64,000 bases of DNA from Fallopia convolvulus (lineage: Eukaryota; Streptophyta; Magnoliopsida; Caryophyllales; Polygonaceae): assembly GCA_964016875.1 (NCBI GenBank), contig OZ024724.1, positions 30,403,786 through 30,467,785 on the forward strand, read 5' to 3'. The stretch's first letter is position 1, and each line of letters starts with the position of its first letter. A program made the position numbers and the translations under genes. A model generated the notes under the pieces. That model was not told the origin of the DNA. It made no database searches and saw only the letters and a list, made by a program, of their open reading frames with translations. Positions 1-10,644 of this stretch are shown here, one piece after another.

Positions 1-2336
1 CTAATTTGCTCTTGTAACTCTTCTGTGGTCGATTTAGAGAAACAGACCTTGGATTTCATGAAGTTAATTTTAGCACCGGATGCCATACAAAACCTGTTAA
101 GGCATGCCTTGATCACTTCCATCTGCTCACAGCTAGCTTCAGCGAAAAGAATCAAATCATCCGCAAAGAAGAGATGAGATAAATTCGGCCTCGTCTCTGA
201 TAAGCTAATCGGCTTCAAAGTACCCATATCAATTGCTTCCTCAGTAATATGCCCTAATTGCTCCATAAACAGCACAAAAAGGTATGGGGATAGAGGGTTA
301 CCTTGTCGTACTCCACGACTCGGTTTAAAAGAACCACCCATCTCCCCATTCCATAAGATCCTCATACTACAAGTCATAACACATTCCATAATCACATGTG
401 TCATTGAATCAGGAATTCTGGTCTCTTGCAGCGTTTCCCTCAAAAAATTCCATCTCACTCGACCGTACACCTTCTCAAGATCAATCTCGATGGCCATAAT
501 CCTCCTCCTCTGTTTCGACCTCATTGTGTGCATAACCTCTCGAGCAATTACGATATTATCCGTAATTTGTCTCCCAAGCACAAAACTGGATTGCGTTAGA
601 GCAACAATATTTCTCATCACCGGTTTTAGCCTTGTAGCTATGGCCTTAGTCACGATCTTGAACGCAACATTACAAAGGCTTATCGGCCTCAGTTGATTTG
701 CCGACTCCGGATTCTCCACCTTTGGAATAAGCACGATCACAGTTTCATTCAGCTCGATTGGTATTCCACCTCTCAAGATTCTCAACATCGTATCTTCAAC
801 TTCCATACGTATGGTCTCCTAGTTCTTTTAGTAGAACACCACTTGAAATCCATTCGGCCCTAGAGCTTTTAGCGGTCCCATACTATCAACTGTTTCTTTG
901 ATTTCTTTTGCTGAATAATTCCTAATCAGCCTATTAAAATCAGCCTCTGTAATCTCCGGAAAGCAATCATGGGGAACGTCGAAGGGACTGTCCGCAGTGG
1001 TTTCTTCCAAGTATAAGTTCTGGAAATGGTGTGTCACATGTTGATTCAAAGCATCTTGATCCCAAATCCAATCGCCATGCTCATTCATAAGCCCGACAAT
1101 TATGTTCTGCCTTCTCCGTACTACCGCACATGTGCATAAAAAAAACTGGGTATTCCTATCACCATCAACCATGGCATCGGTTCTGGCCTTCTGTTGCCAA
1201 AAAATATTAATCTGCTCAAGAACACAATCCAACTGCCCCCGAAGCTTATGTTCCAAATTCAATAAACCCCGAGTCACTCTAATCCCCATACTTCTCTAAA
1301 TTGCTTCAATCCGTCGCCATAAATGATCCCTTCTTCAAAATAAATTTCCAAAGACCATCTTATTCCATTCATCTAGATGCAAAGCAAGGCTCCTCAAAGA
1401 GTGATTCAATTCCACACCCCTTGTCCAGTGTGAAGCAAGGAAGTATTGTAATTCATTGTGCATTAGCCAAGCCGCCCGAAAGCAAAAAGGCTTATGATGA
1501 GGATTCTGCATGTTGAAGCCACTAGAAGTATGATTCGATTGATTCGCAACCAAGTGTCGGATCTAACCATTTTCGAACATTCCTCTCCATTCCATATTAC
1601 AAAGACCCCAATTGAGCCTAGCAAATGATCGAGTTTCCGGCTCCGCACCTCGACCCCAAGTATATTTTTGCCCGGAGAATCCCAAGTCAATAAAACTCAT
1701 CTCTTCGATCCAAGAATTGAAATTGTGGCATCTTCTAATCAGTTCTTCAAAATTTCTTGTTTTTTCCTCGAGGGACTTCGTCTCTTTGAAGTCACCCATT
1801 AGGTGCCATGGAAGATTATGCGCAGCACCAAATTCCTGAATTCTCCACCACAACTGCTTCCTCGTAGTGGGCTGCGGGCTAGCATAGATTGCTGACAAAA
1901 GCCAAGTCGCTTCCCCCGTTCTCACCACCTGGACCGTCACCACTAGATCATGCAGCTCAACAAGTTGCAAATCAACCCTGTCTTTCTGCCATAATATCCA
2001 TATTCCCCATCGAAATCCCCTCGCCTCAGATCTCAGTATACCATCAAATCCAATAGCAGTGCAAACCTCATTTGCTCGGCTTCCACTAATCTAACTCTCC
2101 AGAAGAATAAGAATAGCAGGATCATGCAATCTTATCAACTCTTTCAAAGTGAGCATAAAATCCCTACTTCCCGCTCCGTGGACATTCCAAGTTAATACTC
2201 TAAGATTTGGAACTATCATGGAAAACATGTGGAAAAGGTTGTAATCTTCGATAGCCCAATCAGATAGTGCCTCCACCATTTGATGAGACCATGATGGTGT
2301 CGTCATCTTGTAGGTCATCACCTTCTTCCTGATCAT
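1..2336 (-). pseudogene. LINE ORF2 remnant: endonuclease plus reverse transcriptase
   Basis: Read on the minus strand, the region opens with an AP-endonuclease-like start (LTWNVHGAGS, near 2200) and continues with a GDF motif near 1800. It then shows the plant LINE RT: GPNGFQVVFY near 830-860, LIPKV and RPISLCN near 700, GVRQGNPLSPYLF near 280-320, and the catalytic box FADD at 156-167 (HLFFADDLILFAE context). Two in-frame stops follow FY at about 820-830, at codons where relatives have sense codons, and at least two frameshifts lie between 1335 and 1690. The protein would nick target DNA and copy LINE RNA, but this copy cannot. RNase H, if present, is beyond the left edge. Confidence 0.85.
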
Positions 2337-4065
2337 TCACCCTCCGGTTTGAACAATAGCCTCCATTCTAGCATCCAACATCTCTAACTTTCCACCAATG
2401 GTCTCTTGTTGGGGAGTATCCAATGCCATTGTGTCATCTTGATCGTCTGCAGGATCACTCATATGTTTTGTGGAATTTGTTTGAGCTACTGGTGTTTGGT
2501 TCTTTGACATGTCCACGCCCCTTTTTATAACCGCTAGAATAATATTCTTGCTAATTATCCTGTTATTTCCTTCCATAATCTTTTCAATTTGCAACTCTTG
2601 CTTATTTTGCCTCCTTGTAAAATTCCCCTCTTCTTTCCCTTCTTTCACCGTGAATTTTTCATTGAGCAATATCCTTTCCTTTTTCCTTCCTTACATTATC
2701 GACCCCTCTTCCCCCTTGGTCTTTTTCTGATTCTTTCCTTACTTCCATTCCTTTTTTCCAGCCTTTTGTTATTATGATCCAAATCTTTACCTATTTCTCC
2801 ACCTTCCTTATTTTTGTAGCTATGTTCCAACTTTCGATTACCAGTCAAACCACCTTCCGGATTCACCGCACAAATTTGGCTATCTTCAATTTCAGGAACT
2901 TCAAATCTGGACCCGCCAACAAATGAACCGCTCGCATTTTACCCGGTTCCATTGATATTTTTATGAACCAGGTTCATGTTCCTCCTTTATGTGTTACTAT
3001 CCCTCTGGCCGGCACCATCTCCGGTGTGTTTGTTAACGCCAACATTGTTGGCTTTCCTTTGTACCTCCTTCATCCTATTTGTTCTTATCACCCGTTTTGC
3101 TATCATCCATTCCCCATACTTCTCTTCCATTTCCTATTTCTTCCTGTCCTTCAATTGAGCCTCTTTCAAACTCTCATCCTCTTGGCATTTTCCATCGCTG
3201 TGCCCAATTTTTCAACACTAAAAACACACCATCCTCAAACCTTCATATTGGATCTTCCAAACACGACCATTCAAATACACTTTGGGCAACAGAGGCTTTA
3301 TGATGTCGATTTCAATGCACAAGCGGGTGAATTTGCCTCGTTCCGCTGTGCTCGTGGTCTTATCCACTTTCATCACTCTTCCGAGCTTCGCACCAATCTG
3401 TTTTAAGATCTCCATGTCGAAATACTCCATGGTGAGGTTCAGAACACGAACCCAAGCAGCGACAACCTTAATGCTTTCCTCTTTGCTATAAAATTTGGGC
3501 GCCATCATTGAATTGTCAAGTAACTACCGCCGATTATCCACGGTTCATTTGTCATGACATGGCAGAGATCATTATTGTTTGCAAATTTCACCACATAGAA
3601 TTCGTTCCCCACATCGATCATCTTAACTTCTCCTTTCGGCTTCCATTTGTTCATTAGGTTGTTCCTTAGATAAATAAAACCAAAACTTCGATCCGAGACT
3701 TTTATGATAATAGCATCTCTCCAGGGTGCCTGAATCCTTCTCTTCTCTTATGTGGTAAGCAGATCCTTAGGGCACATTGGATCTTCTTCCCCTCTTGGCA
3801 CATCATCAACAAGATCTGTATCCTGAGTATCATCCTCCCAAAAAGGATTATTATATTCTGTTATTTCTCCAGCGGACCTTATCCCTGTTTTAGTATCCTT
3901 AAAGGACACAAGTTGCTTTCCTAGTGTACCAAGTGTTGGGAACTCCTCGTCATCAAGCTCCATCGATCCATTCTTACCCCTTCTTACCTTCTTCTTTCTT
4001 CTGTTATCTCCATCTTGATTTTCATGGATCGTTAAGTCCGGAGGTTTTTGGTTCCCGACGAGCAT
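2337..4065 (-). pseudogene. LINE ORF1 remnant: DUF4283 and zinc-knuckle protein
   Basis: A minus-strand start at 4065 gives an acidic and basic N-terminus (KKKVRRGKNGS, then DDEEFPTLG). The DUF4283 core lies at 3218-3508 (KVVAAWVRVLNLTMEYFD and GRVMKVDKTTS). It is followed at about 3190-3235 by a CCHC knuckle pattern (C, C, GH, C) that contains two stop codons. The tail at 2337-2669 is Lys- and Gln-rich. Such proteins bind LINE RNA in plants. The reading frame is broken between these blocks, so this is a pseudogene. Confidence 0.75.
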
Positions 4066-4078
4066 GTCTTGAGAGTTT

Positions 4079-4612
4079 TTAAGCCTTTTAACGCATGTAT
4101 GATGATTTAATCAAAATGAACATATTACCATAAAACTTGAACAAAAAGTACTAATATGTGAACACACTTGCAATATATATAAACGTATTATAAAATCTAT
4201 AAACTATTAACGTGATAATATGTGAACATGTCTTATAATAGATGTCCATATAAGTCAAATGTCGTGATTTTGGAAAAAAACAATCAAAATAAATAAATAA
4301 ATTTTTTATTTTTTATTAATTGTCAAAATTACCACTTTCCTCTTATCTATTTTAATCTTAATCATCAATTTCTCAAATCTAAAGGTCCTCATTTATTTCT
4401 AGTTTTTATGATAAGCCTCATTTCAATATAAATCAACCTTTGTAAAATTAAACTAGCATCAATGATATATATGGAGAACAATTAATATATTGATGCTCCC
4501 AAGAAACTAGATCACATATGTGACTGAACTTTCGTAGTTGCAAAAGTAATATTTCACTCTTTCACCCGATCAATGAATTTTTTCATAATTAATATATTGA
4601 TCTTAAGGATAA
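4079..4612. other. AT-rich spacer, no gene seen
   Basis: No coding signal is visible. A short segment near 4226-4250 (ATAGATGTCCATATAAG) resembles the terminal sequence of the MITE that follows and may be a half copy of the same family. Confidence 0.5.
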
Positions 4613-4614
4613 TA

Positions 4615-4849
4615 TTCCATCCATTTCACTATAGATGTTCATAAAGATTTTTTTTCTTGTTTCACAATAGATGTTCATATAAGAATTTTGTCCATTTTTT
4701 CCATTTATACCCCTAATAATTATACCACATTAATACACTTCTCCCAAAAACAACTTTTAAGAGTATGAAGTATCTTTTAATAGGGGTAATTTTGGGAAAA
4801 AATTCCTTGATATATATATCTATGGACATCTATTGTGAAACAGAAGAAA
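4615..4849. mobile_element. Stowaway-like MITE, 235 bp
   Basis: The left end reads TTCCATCCATTTCACTATAG. The reverse complement of the right end reads TTTCTTCTGTTTCACAATAG. Both are flanked by TA (4613-4614 and 4850-4851), as expected for Tc1/mariner-type MITEs whose ends resemble CTCCCTCCGTTTCA. The left terminal sequence occurs twice in tandem: a second copy (TTTCACAATAGATGTTCATA) starts near 4659. There is no coding capacity. Confidence 0.7.
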
Positions 4850-4931
4850 TATATATTAGCGCATCCATATATAAATCCAAAATGGAGCATCAACGTAAAG
4901 TAACATGGCAAATTAGTTGTCGGGACAAATT

Positions 4932-5278
4932 CCAAGTATGTTATTAATATGATTAGTGCAGGTGTCCGAAGTCACCCGCTCTTTAGCCTCGTATCGCAAT
5001 GCTGCGGCTTCATCAATAGGAACTGGAGCATCCAATTCTGACACATCTACGGAGAGGCTAACTCCGTAGCGGATTATTTAGCGTCTCTTGCTTTTAATTT
5101 TCCTTTAGGTTATCATGTATTGATTGCCCCGCCGGAGGGGATTTCTTTACTGTTATTTGATGATGTAAGGGGTCGGGCTATCCCCCGTTTGCTGACTACT
5201 TAGCCCTTTTTTAAATTATTAATAAAACTCCCCTTGAGGGAACGGAGAGTACCGCCTCTCCTTCTACCAAGAAAAGAG
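4932..5278 (+). mobile_element. 5'-truncated LINE tail encoding the end of RNase H
   Basis: One plus frame reads INRNWSIQF, a stop, then HIYGEANSVADYLASLAFNF and ends at a TAG near 5203. This is the C-terminal RNase H signature of plant LINEs (HxYREAN..AD.LA). The fragment is flanked by TGTCGGGACAAATT (4918-4931) and TGTCAGGACAAATT (5279-5292), 13 of 14 identical, which I read as its target-site duplication. It is an independent insertion, on the opposite strand to the LINE at 1-4078. Confidence 0.75.
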
Positions 5279-5372
5279 TGTCAGGACAAATTAGTAGTGC
5301 ACTTTTTAATTTCAATGACATGTCAAGAATCTCATCTCATCTTATCTTGTTAGAATTTAATAATAAATAAAT

Positions 5373-5715
5373 AGTTCGGTTATATGGACACTATTTCCTA
5401 GCTATGTATACACAAATTGGTGTGTCTAACTTAAAATAACGTGTTGGTGCGCCTATCTTAAACATATAAGGATAAAATGGGAAAATATAAGGTTTGGGGA
5501 AGGAAATGGTTCGCCTAACTTAGGTGCACCATTTCCCCCTAAACTTTATTTTTTTTTCTCATTTTATCTTTAGGCGGGGAAATTTTGAACATGATCCGCT
5601 TAAATAAGGCTACAAAAGCGTAGCTGTGCGCCTAACATAGACGTGCCATCAACGTTCATATTTTTGAAAAATGTGAATGTTAAATGTGACCGTTGGTGCA
5701 TCTATTTTAGGTGCA
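5373..5715 (+). repeat. Left terminal inverted repeat of the MULE
   Basis: It matches the reverse complement of about 9078-9399 with scattered differences and small indels. It contains several copies of a palindromic word of the type GCGCCTAACTTAGGTGCACC, near 5433-5460, 5509-5533, 5608-5628 and 5696-5717. These are candidate transposase-binding sites. More GGCGCA words lie inward, to about 5900. Confidence 0.8.
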
Positions 5716-5940
5716 CCATTTGCCTCAGAAAATATAAAAAGCGAAGGCCTTAGAATGGCTTATAAGTGAGATACACAATGTACTACTAATCTAGGCGCAC
5801 GTACTTCTTCCTTAGGCGCACACGGTATATATTAGCAGCCTTAAACCTTGTGTACACTTAACTTAAGGGCATGACACGCCTAAGGTAGGCGCATTGGTTT
5901 TTGTTTCTTTGTTTTTTAAACTTTTTCGTATAATTGAGAT

Positions 5941-6060
5941 ATAAGACACATAGAGGCTTGTCATTCATCAATCACTAAATCGTAACAACTTACATCATAA
6001 ATAAGACACAAAGAGGCTTGTCATTCATGAATCACTAGATCATAACAACTTACATTATAA
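5941..6060. repeat. Two tandem 60-bp units inside the MULE
   Basis: The two 60-base units (5941-6000 and 6001-6060) share the start ATAAGACACA and differ at about five positions. They lie just inside the left TIR, downstream of the transposase gene. Confidence 0.85.
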
Positions 6061-6419
6061 ATAAATTCAAACACAACATTCAAAAAAACTTACAATCTTC
6101 TCTAAATTACATTAAAACGGTTTTGCAACTACATAAATGGATTTGGGTTTTGACCATTTGCAATGTGATACTCTTAATATATCTTCAACTTTGGTGCAAA
6201 TTGTGATGTCCACCATTTGATGCTTTGATCAGCATGAATGTTCCACTCCCTAGAGTGTGTGGTAATGGAGATTCATCCCTTAGCACGAGTTGTATAAACT
6301 CATAAATTAGGTACGACAATATACAATATCAACAATAATAGCAAAGTTGGTATAAGGACATACACAAAGTAGTTCTAAGCTCCAACGTGTGCTATCCCTA
6401 AATCTACCCTCGGAGAACC

Positions 6420-6776
6420 CGACTTTGAGCTCCTCCACTTTAAGGGTAAGCACAATGTTGGAGAACCACAATCAATAAGCCGAGACCAACTTGATAGCGT
6501 GTAGCAAACACCAAATCCATGAATGGCATGTGAAACCAACATTCTACGGAGCAAGGGCTTTTGATGTAATTAACTTGTCGAACCAAGCCATCCCAAGTCC
6601 CTTCCCAGAGTCTGCGTCGTATCGGCTCATATGTTCTTTGTTCTCAACCAACTCCGCCACTAGATCATGTCGGACCTTTTATAATCCTTCTTTGGCATCC
6701 CAAGAAGCACAACTAGTGACCGATATCCATAATGTTCGTCGACACATACATTCTTGACAAATTTGATGTGTAGAAT
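6420..6776 (-). pseudogene. OTU-like cysteine-protease remnant at the MULE 3' end
   Basis: Minus-strand frames read NVCVDEHYGYRSLVVLLG, then VRHDLVAELVENKEHMSRYD, then WFHMPFMDLVFATRYQVGLG. This is the order of an OTU domain: DGNCGYR box, VRxxLxxEL helix, WxxMPxMGxLIAxxY. The position of the catalytic Cys (DGNC) is occupied by Tyr (DEHY), and frames shift twice. Plant MULEs with a protease-like domain after the transposase are known. Assignment to OTU is by motif pattern only. Confidence 0.6.
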
Positions 6777-8960
6777 CTAGAAATCATCAACATTCTTAAT
6801 CCCAAATTTCACACCCATATGCATTGTGGCCTCAACGGGTTCTTCACATTGTGACTCCTCCTCTGGTATCATTTGAGATTGCATTTTCATAAAATCCATC
6901 ACCACTTGACTTGTTGTACCCTTTTCCTTTCTTGGACAACCTAGGCATTTAGCTTGGCTCACCTTTCCCTGCTCATTTGCCTTCTTTTTCTCAAAGTCCT
7001 CTAGCTCTTGTTGCATGCTCTCAATGTAGATCCTCTCTCTGGTCTCGTCCTTGTCCTTGTTCTTTGCATCACGAGGTCTTCCTTTACCCTTTTTATTGTC
7101 TTTTTTTGTCATTTATCGGTTCCAACATGGTACGTTGTTCTGGATTTTGCACCTCGTTGTAGACTCAACTACCCGGTATGCAGTGCCTTGCTTCAATGTC
7201 CCACTTTTGAACTTGGCAAACATTTCACGGAGTCTCATCTCTAAAATGGTCATTCAGACATTGTCATTTGTAAGACAACTTATTGATGTAATATTTTCCC
7301 ATGACAGTGCTTTCCAAAAGTGATGAATATTTTCCCATGACAACTTATTGATGTAATATTCTCACTCAATGATCAGTGTATTCTTCTAGGTAATCCTCCT
7401 TCATGATCCTCTCATATGAGGCCAATAAGAAGTCAAAGCACCCTATCCGACACTCTATAGAACAACCTTGAAAACAACATTCGTATTTCCGGCAGCATCC
7501 ATGGATCATCGAAATCAGTTGGTATTTTGGATAAAGAAAGATTCATAATCGCCTTAATCTTATCAATTTGCATGGCGATCGCATGATGGATCCTCACAAC
7601 GACCTTGTTGAAACCTCCTCTGCTAGAGCCAATGATATCTTTCAACAACCTGTGCATCCCCTCAGCCATGCCAAAACAATTAAGTTAATAGGACATTTAT
7701 ACATATTAACAATAATCAACTACACATTATTCAAATCATACATATTTGATGTCCTTGTGAAGAAGTGTAGATGATGATCTGTCCATGCTCTTACTATGTT
7801 TTTTTATGCGGAGTAAGCCATTCTCTCTCCACATATCCAACAAAGCCGCTCCTCCTCTATAACCTCAAACATTCGAGCCTTATTTCGTAACTTTCATTCG
7901 TGGCTGAGCAAAAAAGTCCCCAACATTGTCATGCAAATACCTTGACCTTTGCCCTATTCTTCAATATTTTAGATGCATGTGCCTCAATGTTGTGTTTAAT
8001 ATGCACTCAACACAAAAGGTATTGAATTTCATTTCCAAAAACATTTCAGATTCTATTTATGAGGGCCTTTTCACAATCCGTCATTATTGTCGTTGGCATC
8101 ACTCCCAAATCTTGAAACAAAGCTCGAAGCTTCCTCATTATCCATGTAATGGAAGGTCTTTTCCGCTCTAGTAAAAGCATAAGCAATGTTGAACGTAAAG
8201 TGAGTGCATGTGAAGTCAATCATCTCCACCAACAACATATCATACATACGGACACATAATTAAGAACGATGACTTTAATTTTTATATTAAAATTTAGTAC
8301 AAAAAAAAATAACCATGATGATTTAAAACTCACTTGTTTTTCTTGTAAGTGGCGTCAACAATTACCACATACGGCAACTTCTTCAACAAACGCAACGACT
8401 CCGTGTTAGCAAAAAAAGGATAAGCACCTCATTCGTACTTTTGTCCCTAATAGGAAAGACTACATACCCATTGTCCACCAAAAATTTCAAAGACCACTAT
8501 GTCACCATTAGTTCTCCACGATCATCATATTGTAACTTGTACAAGAAGTTGGCAACCTTCTTCCTTTTGTTAAATTCTCTAGAAATGTACTTCTCAATCA
8601 AGCAACAATTTCTTTGGGGGTCTTCATCCCATTGCCCCACCTCCTAGCCATCAAGTGCTCCTCTGGGGTCATTCGACCCATGAGTGCATTCCTACAAGTA
8701 CATATTCTTTATTAAATAATAAACAATAACGAATTTCTGAGGATCTAAATAAATAGGACCCACTAATTACACATTTCTCCTACAATTATTCTCCTACTAA
8801 TTTAATACGAATATAAAAATTTAAAATAAAATTAATTTAAGACTAACCACAAATCTGTCCTTTGGATCCCAATCACCAAACTCTAAATCAAGACTTTGAA
8901 TCAAATTGCAACAGACTATCTAATTGTCGTCTTCTATTATTATTCACTTTGAACCCAATC
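6777..8960 (-). pseudogene. MULE transposase remnant (DDE type)
   Basis: Minus-strand frames read, in order: a start region near 8920-8970; RMTPEEHLMARRWGNG and PKEIVACLIEKY near 8580-8690; LPYVVIVDATYKKNK near 8330-8380, which holds the first catalytic Asp in the MULE consensus VxDATYKTN; and GVMPTTIMTDCEKAL near 8060-8110, which holds the second Asp (TDxxxAL). The end, 6777-7112, is a Lys-rich tail with KGKGRPRDAK, the basic stretch usual after the SWIM finger of this family. Stops and shifts interrupt the blocks. The intact protein would cut and join the element ends. Confidence 0.8.
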
Positions 8961-9077
8961 ATTTTCTTCGTCATTACCCTTGCAAATTTGATATATGATG
9001 ATGAATATAACGAGGGAGAGGTGTTGTGTTTTGGATGAGAATACTCGTAATTGCAATTTATAGGCTTAATGTGACAA

Positions 9078-9399
9078 TTACTACACCTAAAATAGGCGCA
9101 CCAACAGTCGCATTTTTAAAAAATATGAACGTTGATGGCACGCCAATGTCAGGCGCACAGCTACGCTTTTGTACGCCTTATTTAAGCGCACTATGTTCAA
9201 TATTTTCCCGCCCAAGGATAAAATGGGAAAAAATAAGGTCCCGGAGTATGCGCCTAAGTTAGGTGCACCATTTCCTCCCCCAAAACCTTATTTTTCCCCA
9301 TTTTACCCTTGTACACTTAAGATAGGTGCACCAACGTGTAGTTAGGCGCACCAATTTGTGTACACATAGTCAGGAAATAGTGTACATATAGCCATAGTC
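9078..9399 (-). repeat. Right terminal inverted repeat of the MULE
   Basis: This is the inverted counterpart of 5373-5715. It carries the same subterminal words (GCGCCTAAGTTAGGTGCACC near 9250; GATAGGTGCACCAACG near 9322). The outer end, read on the minus strand, begins GACTATGGCTATATGTACAC. Confidence 0.8.
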
Positions 9400-9408
9400 T
9401 AAATAAAT

Positions 9409-10644
9409 TCGACTATAATGAAGAAACATGTCTAGTAGTGTGCACATTTTACAAAAGTTAAAAGTCGCCTTTTAGGCTTCCCACATCAACCTCCTTAGGT
9501 AAAATATGGCCATTTATAAAGAATCAAATGTACACTACAAGTTAGAGAGCAAGGAGTAGCATGCCTCTTGCGTGCGCTGCTGTCGTCCATCCTGTGACAC
9601 ATGCACGATGCTTTTCTTTTTAAAACTCGGCATCCAAGATTTGTGGATTAGTTTGACGATAGCTCTTCCGTAACTTCTCTGTTTTCAACTTGTTTTCTGT
9701 TTCCGAAACTTGGGGACTACCCCTTTGAATTCTCAAACGATTTTATATTGTCTTTCAACAGAAGAGTATTTTCACATATCTTCATCTATTGAAAGACACA
9801 AACAACACAATAGTCTCCTCTTTTTCAAAATCCAAAATCTCGTAGCTCTCTATTGTTATGAATTCTCCATTCCCAATCCTTCCTACTGAGTACACGGGTT
9901 TAAAGAAAGCTGCGTTGGATCCTTAGAGGACAAACGCTCGAATGGATCTATACCAATGTCTGAACGTATTTTTTCTATGGTAGTGGATCCTTCCACGACG
10001 CAGTAAATCACATCAAACTCTATTGACCTACATTCATTTATTACAAACGTATTTTTGCCTTGCAGAGACATTTTACTTGCACATCTCACCTCAATGACAA
10101 CATTGTCTAGCAAAGTCTAATTATGAATATGAAAGCAAAGAAGCAGATGAAGAAAGAAGACAAAAGAACAAAGACAAAATTAAGAACGGATAAGCTGGGG
10201 TTGGGGTGGCGGTGGATTGGTGCAGGCGGTGATATGGTATCGCAAATTAAGGTTAGGGACCAAACCATGCTTATACACACATTAAACTGCTAAATTTTTC
10301 ATAATCAATTCCAGGCTTTGATAGAATTACCTAGCAGCATTCCACCCAAAAAAAAAAATGCCTGGCAGCGTAGCAAACAGCCAGTTTCATGCATGTAACA
10401 GTTGGATTTACAAATCAACAGCTTTCATCATACAGCAATACAACTACCACCAGACTAGACATTATTGCAACTTAGTTCTCGTTTTTTTTTGTTTTAATTT
10501 TGTCCTCAAAACCCATGAGATTTATACAAACATTATACTGCTAAAGTAGACTTGCAAACTTAGACGATCTTGACACCAACCTTCATCTGCTTCTTTGGGC
10601 TAAAAACAAAGCCTATCGAAACAAGTGGGCATGGCCAAATAAAT
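9409..10644. other. Spacer between MULE and DUF538 gene with one unrecognised ORF
   Basis: Most of the stretch shows no recognisable coding sequence. A minus-strand ORF at 9883-10113 (76 aa, starting MLDNVVIEVRCASKMSLQGK) is intact but matches no family I know. It could be a gene fragment or chance. The last few hundred bases before 10645 are expected to contain the 3' UTR of the DUF538 gene on the minus strand. Confidence 0.4.

Larger units (their letters stand above)
1..4078 (-). mobile_element. Degenerate non-LTR retrotransposon (plant LINE), 3' end outside window
   Basis: On the minus strand the order is ORF1 (nucleic-acid binding), then an endonuclease and reverse transcriptase ORF2, the standard plant L1-type layout. 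The 3' part (end of RT, any RNase H, tail) runs off the left edge. Several frames are broken by stops and shifts, so the copy is dead. The 5' limit at about 4078 is set by the start of ORF1 coding sequence and the change to AT-rich DNA. No target duplication can be checked because one end is missing. Confidence 0.85.
5373..9399 (-). mobile_element. Complete MULE DNA transposon with long TIRs, inactive
   Basis: The element is 4,027 bp and bounded by the perfect 9-bp duplication TAAATAAAT (5364-5372 and 9400-9408), the length typical of Mutator-like elements. The two ends are long inverted repeats (right end read inward: CTATATGTACACTATTTCC; left: TTATATGGACACTATTTCC). The interior holds a minus-strand MULE transposase remnant followed by an OTU-like protease remnant. 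Frames are broken, so it cannot move itself. Confidence 0.88.

Noticed and set aside
5373..9399. LTR retrotransposon with inverted LTRs
   Set aside because: Repeats are inverted, the target duplication is 9 bp and the interior encodes MULE transposase motifs.
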